From Fasciola hepatica (Eukaryota; Platyhelminthes; Trematoda; Plagiorchiida; Fasciolidae): a DNA stretch of 64,000 nt. The position numbers were made by a program, and so were the translations under genes. The stretch lies in the NCBI GenBank assembly GCA_948099385.1, contig CANUEZ040000129.1:992001-1056000 (forward strand). Reading direction: 5' to 3'. The notes under the pieces are model-generated. The model ran no database searches, was not told the DNA's origin, and was given only the letters and a program-made list of their open reading frames with translations. Shown here one piece after another: positions 54,821-64,000 of the stretch. Position 1 is the stretch's first letter. Every line of letters starts with the position of its first letter.

Positions 54821-55090
54821 TCAGATGACTGGCCATCTACCCAACGCGACTTCCCTAACTGGGTAGTTTGCTTCCCTGCAAACTGCTAACAAATGCCCAG
54901 AGGGGAGTGCCCACTGGTGACTGAACGAACAATCACACTTTACATCCCCGTTTAGACTAACGTGGTGCATGGCATCCCTGCGATTTACTACACACCATAA
55001 GCTATTGATCTGCTCCACTGATTGCACAACTTCTCGAAGCAAGTGCTTTAGCAAAAAATCGCTTGCGTAACTCGTTATTCTTTCAAGCAA
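54821..55090 (-). pseudogene. MULE copy 2 SWIM zinc finger
   Basis: Reads VKCDCSFSHQWALPSGHLLA, matching the SWIM pattern CxCx(n)CxH except that the Cys of 'LPCxH' is Ser. SWIM fingers commonly follow MULE transposase domains. It is in a different frame from the core just upstream, indicating a frameshift near 55092. Confidence 0.7.
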
Positions 55091-55093
55091 TGG

Positions 55094-56150
55094 TTACAAC
55101 CAATTCATCCCATCGGGTGCCCTATAACAAGCCATCTGATCCTTGACAGCCCGATGACAGCTTTTTTCAGTCAAAGACTGAACACTCTTGACGACGTTCT
55201 TGAATACGTCCAGGATGTTTGAACGGCTTGACAGGTCATCTTTCAAATGCCTGTTTTCTGTTTTTACCCTGTTTGTGGTAAAATTGCCTAACACTAATAC
55301 ACCACAGGCCACATATCCAGCACAAAACTGCTTAAGTGGTATCCAGGTGTTATTCAGGTATGCAGCCGCCTTACTGCTCCTACATTCTACTGCTGCTCTA
55401 AACCTCTCAAAACGAAGCCTAATTTGAGCTAACACTAGATTACGCATCCACTGAAAGATGCGTAACTTTTCACTGGATTGTATTCCATGCAACCGGCTGC
55501 ATCTACGTTTCATGTCTTGCATAAAATGGAAACGGCAAAATAACACACGAGATTCTGGGTAAATATCCGTGAAAGCGCTAGACTGTGCCGAACTCCTGTC
55601 AACTACGATTGTCTCACAATTACCGGTCTGAGGGAGCATTTTTTCATGAAATAAGCAGCTTTACGATAGCAGTCACCACTCTCATTTAGCAGGATGGCAT
55701 AGAACAGACTGCGAAATAACCCCGTCCTATCAACTACCATTGTGTGCCATGGAATGCACCCACCACGGTTGATCTGGTAAGTAGCATCAGCCAAAATAAC
55801 CTCACTAAACCTAGGAAATATTTGTATTGCTTACGGACGGGACGAAGAGGATAAAGTTTATCTCACATTTATCGGAAATTACCTCCGAATAACCATGGGC
55901 CTGCAGCAATTTTTGAACCCCCTCTACTTCACTTACTAGCTCTCACTTGTTCATTCTTCTTCTTATCGATCTGAAGTCGTCATTTTCAAGACGCCGGTTG
56001 AATTTCTTAAACGTATATTCCCTTAGCTCAGACTTCTTCCTGAAAGTGTCCATCAGTTGCAACACATGAGCATCCTGCTCAGGTGTCAACCTACGATTTC
56101 GTACATAAAAACCCTCATTCCCTACTTGGAAACCATGCTAATGCTTCATC
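55094..56150 (-). pseudogene. MULE copy 2 transposase core
   Basis: Readings: GFQVGNEGFYVRNRRLTPEQ, DTFRKKSELREYTFKKF, LLQAHGYSEVISDKCEINF, then MADATYQINRGGCIPWH (first Asp), a frameshift, CETIVVDRSSAQSSAF (second Asp) and SRVLFCRFHFMQDMKRRCSR. It continues SEKLRIFQWMRNLVLAQIRL and KTENRHLKDDLSSRSN up to a stop at 55094. The latter part, with a Glu-bearing 'TENRH' motif, is absent from copy 1. The parallel with copy 1 runs almost residue by residue. Confidence 0.78.
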
Positions 56151-56179
56151 GACCAACCAACGACACAGCAACAGGGACC

Positions 56180-56520
56180 CGCAAATCGAAGCGTGACGAA
56201 TGCCCCGCATCCCAAATTAGGATACCTGAAAAGGATTTATTTACCGATGATTGATAACATACCTGGAAGACTTACCACATTTTCTTTTACGGTGAACGCA
56301 GCAGTACTTTTTGAAATAATGGGGCACACCATCTGGCAGATGGGTGCCTCGTTTTTTGACCATTGCGCACACCTCGGAACAGTACACGCAGAAAGACATG
56401 CAAGTTTCTTTTTGAAACTCCGGAAAATCGGCTTGGAATGCGTCGATATCGGGGTATACACTACGGACCAAACATCGAAACACAACCGAATCCTCCACTG
56501 ATAAGCGCCTCATTAGCAAC
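56180..56520 (-). pseudogene. MULE copy 2 N-terminal domain with micro-intron
   Basis: MRRLSVEDSVVFRCLVRSVY, DAFQADFPEFQKETCMSF, VPHYFKKYCCVHRKRK then KSSR, intron 56226-56262, YPNLGCGAFVTLRFAG. The open frame extends upstream to 56597, but alignment with copy 1 supports a start at about 56514. The downstream frame then shifts. Confidence 0.68.
56226..56262 (-). other. 37-nt intron in MULE copy 2
   Basis: TTCCAG|GTATGTTATC ... CCTTTTCAG|GTATCC on the minus strand. Same residue position as the copy 1 intron, with unrelated intron sequence. Confidence 0.72.
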
Positions 56521-56597
56521 ACGACAGCACAACACGAAACGAAACGGTAGCGAATTTCAGTGCACACAAGCTTACATATGTCCGGTGAACCAATCAA

Positions 56598-57289
56598 ACG
56601 TCAGGATACAAACATAAATGCCTTCAATAAGCAAAATACTCCCAAACCAAGTAATAACCATATGCGATTTTCTATGCCAAATACCATGAAAATTTAGCCG
56701 TATTTACCACCTAGGCTTCCACGTCTCGTCAACGGACGGGTGCTGTACACCTGGTATGCTGGACCAGAGCCGTACTTCCCAGAACAGCAGGAAGCACAGA
56801 AGTCCCAGCCAAGCATGGGTGCCGGACGGTATAGAATTAGTACCAGAAATCGAGGGTACACAGCAAGTTCAGAGGACTTCTGTCCAACGGTAAGCAGTAA
56901 ACCCGACGACGGAACCTGGGCCACTCGACAGCTACAGCTATCGGGCCGGCCAATACTCGTGAATCCTCATGAATTCGTTCTGAAGGCTAGTTTTCCATTG
57001 TAACCGATTTCGAGCTGCGATCGATCGTGCTTCCTTTCAGCTGAGTCCAGTTTTCACAGGAAAAGTAATGGTCACGGCCAATCGGGTGTCCAGAATTCTC
57101 TCGATCGTATGCATGCCAGTTATGCGCCTACCACTGCATAAAGTATTTCGTCAAACCTCCGCCAAAATGAGGGTAAAACGGAAAACCTCATCGCAAATCA
57201 AATGTGAGAGACATTAGACATAGTGAGCTTTCAGTAAGACAGTATACAACAGGCGGAAACTTCAACCATAAAGCACCTCAGACGGACCT
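56598..57289. other. Non-coding stretch, nothing recognised
   Basis: One minus-strand frame (56694-56924) and a plus-strand frame are open for about 80 codons but show no known domain. Confidence 0.35.
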
Positions 57290-58404
57290 CGGCATCACAC
57301 TTCATCGATCCAGTGAACTTACTCTAAGCTCACTACCAGGAAATACATCTCTCCGATTATGATCTATAGCCTCTTCGAAGAACCGGAAGGTCTGCAGGTC
57401 TACCTTTCCGCTGGGCAGACCATTCCAACTGTTCATCATCCTTTTGCTAAAGAGGTCTGATCTGGTTTTCAACCCAGCCCGGACTTTCGTCAGTCCCTAC
57501 TAGCGTCCCTCATTCGGGACTCTAAGGCCACTTGAAACAGACTACCCGGTATAAGGCCGGAATAACCTTCCAATATCTTGAACTTTTCTATGAGGTCCTA
57601 TTCTGGCCTGCTCCCTTCCAACGAGAAAAAGAATAAAATCACAAATTCCCCGCTCATAGCCTTACCCCTCTGTCCTTCATCCATTCGAGTAGCGAGACGT
57701 TGAACTTCCTCCCAACAGGCGGGGTCCTTTTTGTAGAGGTGTAACCAAGCCCGCAAGCTACCTTCTAAGTGAGGTCGTACTGCAGCCATGTAAATAGGTA
57801 CGCATGTTTTCGGCTGACGGCAAGGCAATGCTGGTGGCAGTTTAAAGAGTTCACCACTATACTCCTGTGCAGCAAGGTTGCTTCGGTCTGACCATTTAGA
57901 GTCACCGCTCATGATGATACCGAGGTATTTAACCTCACTGACTGCTTCTGCGATGAACATTCCTCGGTCACGAGCGACAGTTGGGCTTGCCGTTGCTTTT
58001 GACAACAAACGGCTTTTTCCAGTGTTGAGTGGCGGGTCCACTTGCAAGCCCATTCTAGGAAGGTTCCTTTATCCCAGCCTAGATAGTCCCTACCCTAAGA
58101 TCCAACGACTTTCAAGTCGTCCGCAGAAATAAAACTGGGCGATTGAGGGGTGGACGCCAGGTGATAAATAAACAACAACAATAGCATTGGGCCTAGGACG
58201 GAACCTTGAGGTGAGCCACTGGTGGCGTTCACCAAACTAGAGCACCTGTCCTCCACTTCGATGGGAAGCATCTTGTAGGGAAGAAGGTCCGCCAGCCACC
58301 TATATACTGGCCCGCCTGTATTAGAGGTCTTCAGCTCGTACGGCAAAAGACGGTTAACGGATTAGAACACCCTGCTAAAATCCAGACCCATCAATCTGTA
58401 TCTT
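57290..58404 (-). pseudogene. LINE H: CR1-like reverse transcriptase, C-terminal half
   Basis: Begins at LDFSRVF (palm A, LDFSKAF) immediately beside the G-type LTR, then NRLLPYELKTSNTGGPVYRW, ATSGSPQGSVLGPMLLLLFI, SFISADDLKVVGS (SADD for FADD), after a frameshift EVKYLGIIMSGDSKWSD and RPHLEGSLRAWLHLYKKDPA, and finally MMNSWNGLPSGKVDLQTFRF near 57400. It is a different LINE lineage from LINE E. Its upstream half is missing at the LTR edge, so Gypsy G probably inserted into it. Confidence 0.78.
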
Positions 58405-58833
58405 ATATAGAAGATGTTCGAGAACGGCTGGTGAACGTGTCTCCTATTGGGTCTAGCAGCGAAGTACCAACGATATCCCCTCTATCGGACGAATAGAGAA
58501 GACGCAAGTCGGTTTACAGATGCGAGGTGTATTCTATATATCGTGGCACCGAAACAGTACCGATATAAGCGATACACAGAACGGAAAAAGGAACGAAACG
58601 CAACGGATGTGCAGAAAGCGAACCGCGAGCGTGTACAATCGGCGAGCGACCGAAAGTTAAAGTGATTTGAAACAAGGGCGACGGAAACCTCGGAAAAGTC
58701 AGTCCAGTAAAACGTAGGCAACCGGAGAACACAATGAGGTCGATGTCAAACGTCAGAAAAGATCGTGGAGAAAATAGATCCAAAATGGTATCCAGAAAAT
58801 AGTCATTTTCTCAAAACGATCGAGGTCTCTGCA
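58405..58833 (-). repeat. 3' LTR of Gypsy G (LTR copy 2)
   Basis: Minus strand begins TGCAGAGACC next to the G-rich tract and ends near CTTCTATA at 58405, where LINE H coding sequence starts. Nearly identical to 53238-53666. Confidence 0.78.
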
Positions 58834-59391
58834 GCAGCCCCCCGCTAGAAAGCACAGAAAGCTTTCGAAAAAATGTCAGGGAGTAAAAGGCATACAAACG
58901 GTATTCGTGCGCACGAATGCGTGCAAAATACGTGAATGTAGCTGTGCTGTAGGATGCTAACGGGCAAAGTCCGTGGTATGTAGGAACCGTAGGACGATGG
59001 TCGAGCGTAAACCAGATTCGTTGCCTGTGACATCGGTTGCGTGAATCGTCATCCAGGCATGCCACACCGATAACGTCTAGCGTCGGCTAGCCGTTAACCA
59101 ATATGATATCCGGAAACCAAATTGGTAAGTTCGTAAATGGCAAGGAACGAGAGCGACAGGACCGATCCAGAGTGCAAACGTTGGTGCCAAAATTCTCCAA
59201 ATTTCGTGGGACCAGAAGAGCGTACCGTATGGCGAGGTTCCATGAAACGAAAAGAAACGAAAAACTGGTGTAGCAACCGCAATGGACTTGAATAGAATAC
59301 AGTAATAACCAATGGGGTATGTTAAATCGTGTCGAAACGATAAACACGAAAGTTATTACTGCGAAGTGCAATGGTTAGGATCGTGTTTGAC

Positions 59392-60060
59392 CTAGTCGCG
59401 AAAACGTGCTGGGCAAACGATCTTCCGACCGGAACGTGAGACGATAGCCTCATTCGAAGTCGTAGCAGTACCAACTGGGTGCTGTCCTGGACGTGAGACG
59501 ATAGCCTCATTCGAAATCGTAGCAGGCAAAGCTAACTGCAGACCCTGACGTGACACGGAGGTGTCGTCAACAGGTAGTGCAGGGTTAACATCGAATCTCA
59601 TGTCAGCGGGCGACACCCTTTCATCAACGTACGCGGCTTTGAGACGATCGATGCTAACGGTATCGACGCGACCGTGTCCATCAACCTTAAAGGTGGTTTC
59701 CTTACCGAATCAACACGAATGCATACATGCGAACAAGTTTCGAGTTCGGTCGGAACAAAAACCTGTCGCCGCTGTATTCGGGTCTGCGCCGGAGCGAGAT
59801 TTTGCATGTACGTAGACAAACGGTGAACGTAAGTCTGTACGGCAAGTGAGTCTACACTCCATGGCTTAGAGGATTCCCCAGGCAGTCGTAATTTCGTGCA
59901 GTGGACAAGTTCTGTGGCGGAACATTGAATATTTGCCTTTATGCAAGTCCTGATACCAAGCAGAACTAGCGGTAACGAAGCATGCTCGATTGCATGATCA
60001 TATGATACAGTTGAGGTCACAAAAAGGTTCCTTGGATATTCATTTGGGTAAACACAGCCT
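59392..60060 (-). pseudogene. Gypsy G integrase C-terminal domain and tail
   Basis: A minus-strand frame with ASLPLVLLGIRTCIKANIQC, ATELVHCTKLRLPGESSKPW, RRQVFVPTELETCSHVCIRV and DSVRKPP, the characteristic integrase tail of CsRn1-type Gypsy elements. After a frameshift near 59700: KVDGHGRVDTVSIDRLKAAY, a twice-repeated SNEAIVSR unit and GRKIVCPARFRD just before a stop. Apart from that shift and a short garbled stretch, it is well preserved. Confidence 0.8.
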
Positions 60061-60320
60061 AAATGTGTACAGGTTTTAGTGGTCGCACGAATGATTGCCC
60101 GGCAAATTTGAGTTTGAAGGTCGGGTGGGCGTACATTTGCGAACTGAGTAAAATAGGCTCCGCCGTCGAGATACGTGATGAAGTAAAGCGGTGATGAAGT
60201 AAAAACGCGCAGTATTTTGGATAGCGTCGATGTAAAGTCGCAAGGGTGAGTAAACTGACAAAGAAAACTTTCGAAAAAGCACCAACGAAAAATTGGACAA
60301 TTTTGGTTGATGAAGGACAT

Positions 60321-61309
60321 GCACTTGAACCAGTAGTCCAGATGACCCGGAAAATAGCAGAAATATAATACCTAAGGATTTGTGGTGTCCTTCGAGGAGG
60401 GGGAATGCGTAAATGATACAGTCCGTGCAACCACGGAATTGGTATTTGCTATTCATCAAGAGGTTGTGGAGAACGCCCTCATAAAGAGGTGGATGTACCT
60501 GCCCGAGCCTGGAAATTTCACTGGAGCAGAGTGACGAAAGTTGACAGGTGAGTGAAACACGATTCGAATAAAGGGTTCGTTTCAGGTTAATTGGTGAACA
60601 CAATTTGACAATAGCAGTTGATATACGATGATCGTATGATGTCTCAAGGGGGTGGTGCATAAACGATGCTGTCAAAACATGTAAAGAATCGCTTAACGGG
60701 ATGCGCTGGTAAGAGTCTGACATGGGGTATTTGGGAAACAACTGGAAGGTCAGTAAATTGGCATACGTATAGTTCATTGCCAGCAAAGGTTTGGAGAAAT
60801 CGCTTTTGCAGTGTCGAACTATTTTTGTCCTGGATTGTGAATACTTCATTGCCAATGCAACTGTCATGAAATGCAAATGGCTGAATGAGAAAAGGTGCAA
60901 CGGAAGGATACACTGAACATAGAGGTGGTGTCATGCCGATGAAGCGCTGGAAGGAGGACCATTTCGTTTTGTGTGGAATTGTTGGCAGGTGAGAGACGAA
61001 TCTTTAAATGATGGTTTTGTTTAGATAAATGTAGTTGTGACATACAAATTACCAGTTGGATGAATGGTCTCTTCAAGAGTATACCAGGAATTGTCATATT
61101 CATAATAAAGATCTGAACAGTGAAACCGTTTCCTGTTTTGGGGTACAGAACCCGGTAACTGGATATAATAGAATGAGGGTAAACATGGCATCAGTTCAGA
61201 CAAATAAAAGATAAGTCGATGGATATAAATGCCGGTATGGTAAACCTTGTTCGGCAACGTTGGAGGAGGCAATGGGTGGCAGCAGTAATATGCAGGGGAT
61301 GTTGTTCTT
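60321..61309. other. Unassigned stretch between Gypsy G and LINE E copy 2
   Basis: Long minus-strand frames occur here (one 274 codons at 60076-60900 that overlaps Gypsy G), but they show no recognisable domain. It may be further Gypsy G sequence or a different repeat. Confidence 0.35.
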
Positions 61310-61904
61310 CAATCCGCAGTTGGCACTAGTGGGTGAGGCCGGCCTTGCGCTGGACACCCAACCTGAAAACCAATTCTGGTGACAGGAGGTGCGATCCGCC
61401 GGCCTAGTTGCGCCCGCGTATCGTTGCAGTTGGCCTGCACGCCCGATGCGCGCCGGCCAAAGCGGTGGATCTGACCGCGCCTCGCACCGTTGTGATTGGC
61501 ATGAGTTTTCTTGGTGGCCAAACGGCCGTAGGCATCAGGAAGTCCGCGATCAGGCGACCAGGCACCAGGGGATCCCGGAACGTAACCAAGGAAGTATCAT
61601 TCGGGTAGCGTATGAATAGCCAACTGTCGGGTAGATGCGTAGGCCGGGTTAGTGACCGGTGTGGTCTCCAGAGTATTAAGAGTCATCGAGAGAATGGTGC
61701 GCACGAATGAAGGTCTGGAAATAGAGAAAAAGTAGAGGAGCGCAGTCTGGGATGCTCCTAGCTGAGGATAAATGAGAATCGATACAAAGAGGCAACAATA
61801 ATAGACAGTGACTCTCTGAGACTAGTTTTTCGATTGCAGAAGGCGGAAAAACTAAGACTGGTTATTTAATTTCATCTGTCATAGACCGCCGGTGTTTGCG
61901 CGAT
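61310..61904 (-). repeat. LINE E 3' UTR with conserved GC-rich block
   Basis: On the minus strand, ATCCTCAGCTAGGAGCATC, then a GC-rich segment including GGTGCGAGGCGCGGTCAGAT, GCCGGCGCGCATC and GATCGCACCTCCTGTCACC. The same words follow LINE E copy 1 at 39130-39545. The conserved part is not coding; ORFs across it are shadows. Confidence 0.8.
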
Positions 61905-64000
61905 TCAAAAGTCTAGACCCTTCTCATAGGCTTGGTCATTAGACATGTCTACATTTAGGAGCTGTAAGGTTTGGGTAACCGTGAGGAATTTATCCAACGC
62001 ACTTCTAAACCGATGGCTGGAAGTAGAACTGCGTATTTCTAACGGTAATTTATTCCAAAAGTTAGAGTACACTATGATGAAGAAATGTGAACGTAAGCTG
62101 GTGTTGGTAAAAGGGGTTGAAAGGGTGAGAATTCTAGAACGTTGTGGATAGCTAGAAACGGGCGCAAAGTGCAGTGGATTAGAAGTATATGTCCGACTGT
62201 GAAGGATGTTATACAAAAAGATAAGGTTCAGTTTCATACGGCGAAGCCATAAAGGGTCTAGTTTAAAAAATAAGTAGCGTTCTTTATAAGTGAGGGCTGA
62301 GCTCCATCCAATCAGTCGCTTGGTAAAACTACGTTGAACTGACTCGATACCAATTCTGTCTGATTTCCGCATACTAGAAAAGATCAGTGGGCAGTATTCT
62401 AATAAAGGCCTGGCATGAGATTTATAAAGGAAAAGAATGCAGTCTCGAAGTTGGAAGGAGCGAAATATTAGCCCTAGACACTTTCTGGCCTTAGCGGCTT
62501 GGAGGGCCGAATACTCCGAGAAATAAAATGTGCAGGAATAGTTCAAGCCAAGGTCCCGAACTATTTGCTTGTTAGCAATGGTTGAACCACAAACGGTTAA
62601 GGATCCTGGAGGTAGCTTGCATTTATATGTAAGAACCTCACATTTGTCAGCGGAAAAATTCATCTGCCAACTTGAACACCATCTATGGAGTGCAGATATG
62701 TCTTTAGAGATGTTTAAGATAGCCGAGGCGATGCATTCAGGCTTGAATGAGTATACAATTTTAATGTCATCAGCAAAAAGAAATGGGGTGCCATGGCTCA
62801 CTGAGAGGAATATGTCGTTTATATATATGAGGAACAACAGAGGGCCAAGGACGCTACCCTGTATAACACCGCTTGTAACTGGTTTAGGCTTGGAACAGTG
62901 TCCGTTTATCGAGACAACCTGAGAGCGATTAGACAGGTAATAACTGATCCAAAATAGTAAAGGGTCAGTAATGCCAAATGATTGGATTTTGGCCAGAAGA
63001 TGTGGGTGTGGCACGCGGTCAAATGCCTTTGACATATCCAAGTAAAGTACTATAAGGGCCATTCCACTGTCTGCCATTTCAGTGATGAGATTTAAAAAAT
63101 CGAGCTGGCAGGTTGCGCAAGATCTTGATTGAAGGAAGCCGTGTTGTCGAGGATTAATAACGTCCAATTGAAAGAGGTGCTTGACGATGTGTTCTTTTAC
63201 GATTTTTTCCATTAGCCGAGAGAGGGCAGGTGTATGGTTAATGGGACGGTAGTTTGTTACCTCATGCAGTGGACCTTTCTTGTGATGCGGGATTATGACT
63301 GAGCATTTCCAGTTTGCGGGCACCAGACTGGAGTTCATTGATAGGGTAAATATATTCAGTAGTAGGTAAGGTAAGTCAGGTCCGCATTTAACTATTGCAG
63401 TGGGCGGTAATCCGTCAGGTCCTGGGTAAGATGATGGCTTGAAAGTGGTTAATAATTGGGAGATAATTGAGGCGTCAAATTCCACTGTGGACAGAGTTGA
63501 AGCGGTAACTAGGGGAAGAGGCGGAGGGTCAACAATAATAATGGGGGCCATAGTTGAGGCGAAGAATGAGTTGAAGGCCTCTGCAATAGAAAGGGGAGTA
63601 AAGGCGGATATACTGTCCATTGAAACAGTGTGCGGGATATTTCCATGATTATGAGAGGTTCTGGTCCTGTACAATGATGACAGTCGAAGAGATCTATTTT
63701 GGTGTCGCAGAGCTTTTGTTTCCTGGTTACGTAGTGTAGTTTCTTCAAGCTTTTGGATAGTAGAAGTGAGGCGAAAAAGTTGAATAAGAATTGCAAAGTC
63801 GTGTGTATTTTCATGAATTTTTTGGAGCTTGGCATACTTTGTTTGCAGCGAAGTGATATGGGATTTCCTATTATTCCTTTGCTGGGGGAGGTAGGTAATT
63901 CTATTAAGACATCTGAAGAACTGTGCATAGAAAATATCAGTGGCGTTTTGTGGGTCAAGAGAGAGAGAAAAAACTCACTCCAATCAGCTTGTCGAATGGT
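61905..64000 (-). CDS. LINE E ORF2 reverse transcriptase, partial at window edge, apparently intact
   Basis: The frame is open from the window end to a stop at 61905, about 698 codons; an internal start at 63674 (a TTG) is not meaningful because the same frame continues upstream (WSEFFLSLDPQNATDIFYAQ). Seen in order: endonuclease-RT linker with a helical stretch (AKLQKIHENTH), SSYPGPDGLPPTAIVKC, VPANWKCSVIIPHHKKGPLH, YLDMSKAFDRVPHPHLL (palm A), SGVIQGSVLGPLLFLIYIND, PFLFADDIKIVYSF (catalytic FADD), CKLPPGSLTVCGSTIANKQI, HARPLLEYCPLIFSSMRKSD, and a C-terminal FWNKLPLEIRSS. It acts in the nucleus by target-primed reverse transcription. Clade CR1/Jockey-like is by motif; a search could refine it. 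Confidence 0.9.

Larger units (their letters stand above)
54089..56597 (-). mobile_element. MULE-type DNA transposon, copy 2 (ZSWIM-like, SWIM and PHD fingers)
   Basis: The fuller of the two copies. Minus-strand order: N-terminal ZSWIM-like domain (about 56514-56263, 37-nt intron, 56225-56180), transposase core (56150-55094), SWIM finger (55090-54821), Lys/Ser-rich linker, PHD-like finger (54271-54120). It has a handful of stops and frameshifts. No terminal inverted repeats were recognised. It lies between the two G-type LTRs, but gives no sign of belonging to that element. Confidence 0.78.
58405..60320 (-). mobile_element. Gypsy G: 3' end of an LTR retrotransposon
   Basis: Integrase tail (59390-60060), a 3' non-coding stretch of about 560 bp, a G-rich tract (GGGGGGCTGC on the minus strand, polypurine-like) and the 3' LTR at 58405-58833. 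RT and gag are not readable beyond about 60320. The LTR has a near-identical second copy at 53238-53666. Confidence 0.75.
61310..64000 (-). mobile_element. LINE E copy 2 (CR1/Jockey-like), ORF2 open to the window edge
   Basis: ORF2 (61905-64000) with 3' UTR (61310-61904). The 3' UTR GC-rich block is shared in sense and order with LINE E copy 1. No A tail is evident at 61310. The 5' part lies beyond the window. Lack of any lesion over about 700 codons marks it as the youngest coding element here. Confidence 0.85.

Noticed and set aside
60076..60900. 274-codon minus-strand ORF
   Set aside because: No recognisable domain, overlaps the integrase-tail region in another frame; not listed as a gene.
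61389..61619. GC-rich ORFs on both strands
   Set aside because: They fall in the LINE E 3' UTR block, conserved as DNA rather than protein.
1..64000. CRISPR arrays, bacterial operons, rRNA genes
   Set aside because: No regularly spaced repeats, Shine-Dalgarno-led gene clusters or rRNA sequence were seen; content is eukaryotic.

Overview
The window looks like a eukaryotic, most likely digenean fluke (trematode) genome, and it is dominated by decayed transposons. The basis is the repeat content: RTE-like and CR1/Jockey-like LINEs, CsRn1-like Ty3/Gypsy elements with a CHCC gag finger, a BEL/Pao element, Penelope-type hammerhead motifs, and very short introns. There are no bacterial operons, rRNA genes or CRISPR arrays. 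The only convincing host gene is two phase-matched exons (11762-12157 and 14914-15944, +) of a Ser-rich protein I cannot name.

Layout. 0.3-9 kb: three nested layers. A plus-strand RTE LINE (272-754 and 8603-8960) is split by Gypsy A (755-8602, minus), whose integrase is split by another RTE LINE (1889-5688, minus). 9-10.8 kb: a Penelope-like RT scrap, a truncated RTE and a hairpin with hammerhead-like sequence. 11-19 kb: the host exons, with a LINE tail in their intron, then T-rich non-coding DNA. 22-27 kb: Gypsy D (with a tRNA-like insertion in its RT) and gag-protease remains of Gypsy B. 27.1-35.8 kb: a large inverted repeat with two arms of about 2 kb at roughly 99% identity. Each arm holds the same gypsy protease scrap plus the start of a BEL/Pao element. 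The spacer holds the rest of one BEL element, interrupted by Gypsy C (29461-33103). 35.8-39.6 kb: a CsRn1-like element with an intact gag ORF, then LINE E copy 1.

41-43.4 kb and 54.1-56.6 kb: two copies, in opposite orientation, of a MULE-type DNA transposon with a ZSWIM-like N-terminus, DDE transposase, SWIM finger and C-terminal PHD-like finger. Both carry a 37-39 nt intron at the same place. 44.6-48.4 kb: LINE E-like copy 3. 48.7-49.4 kb: a gypsy integrase tail. 53.2-53.7 and 58.4-58.8 kb: two near-identical LTRs; the second is the 3' LTR of Gypsy G, which sits against LINE H. 61.3-64 kb: LINE E copy 2, whose ORF is open for about 700 codons to the window edge.

The elements do not form a pathway. 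What links them is insertion order, which the junctions let one read. Most coding calls are relics read across stops and frameshifts by eye, so boundaries are approximate unless an LTR edge or splice site defines them.
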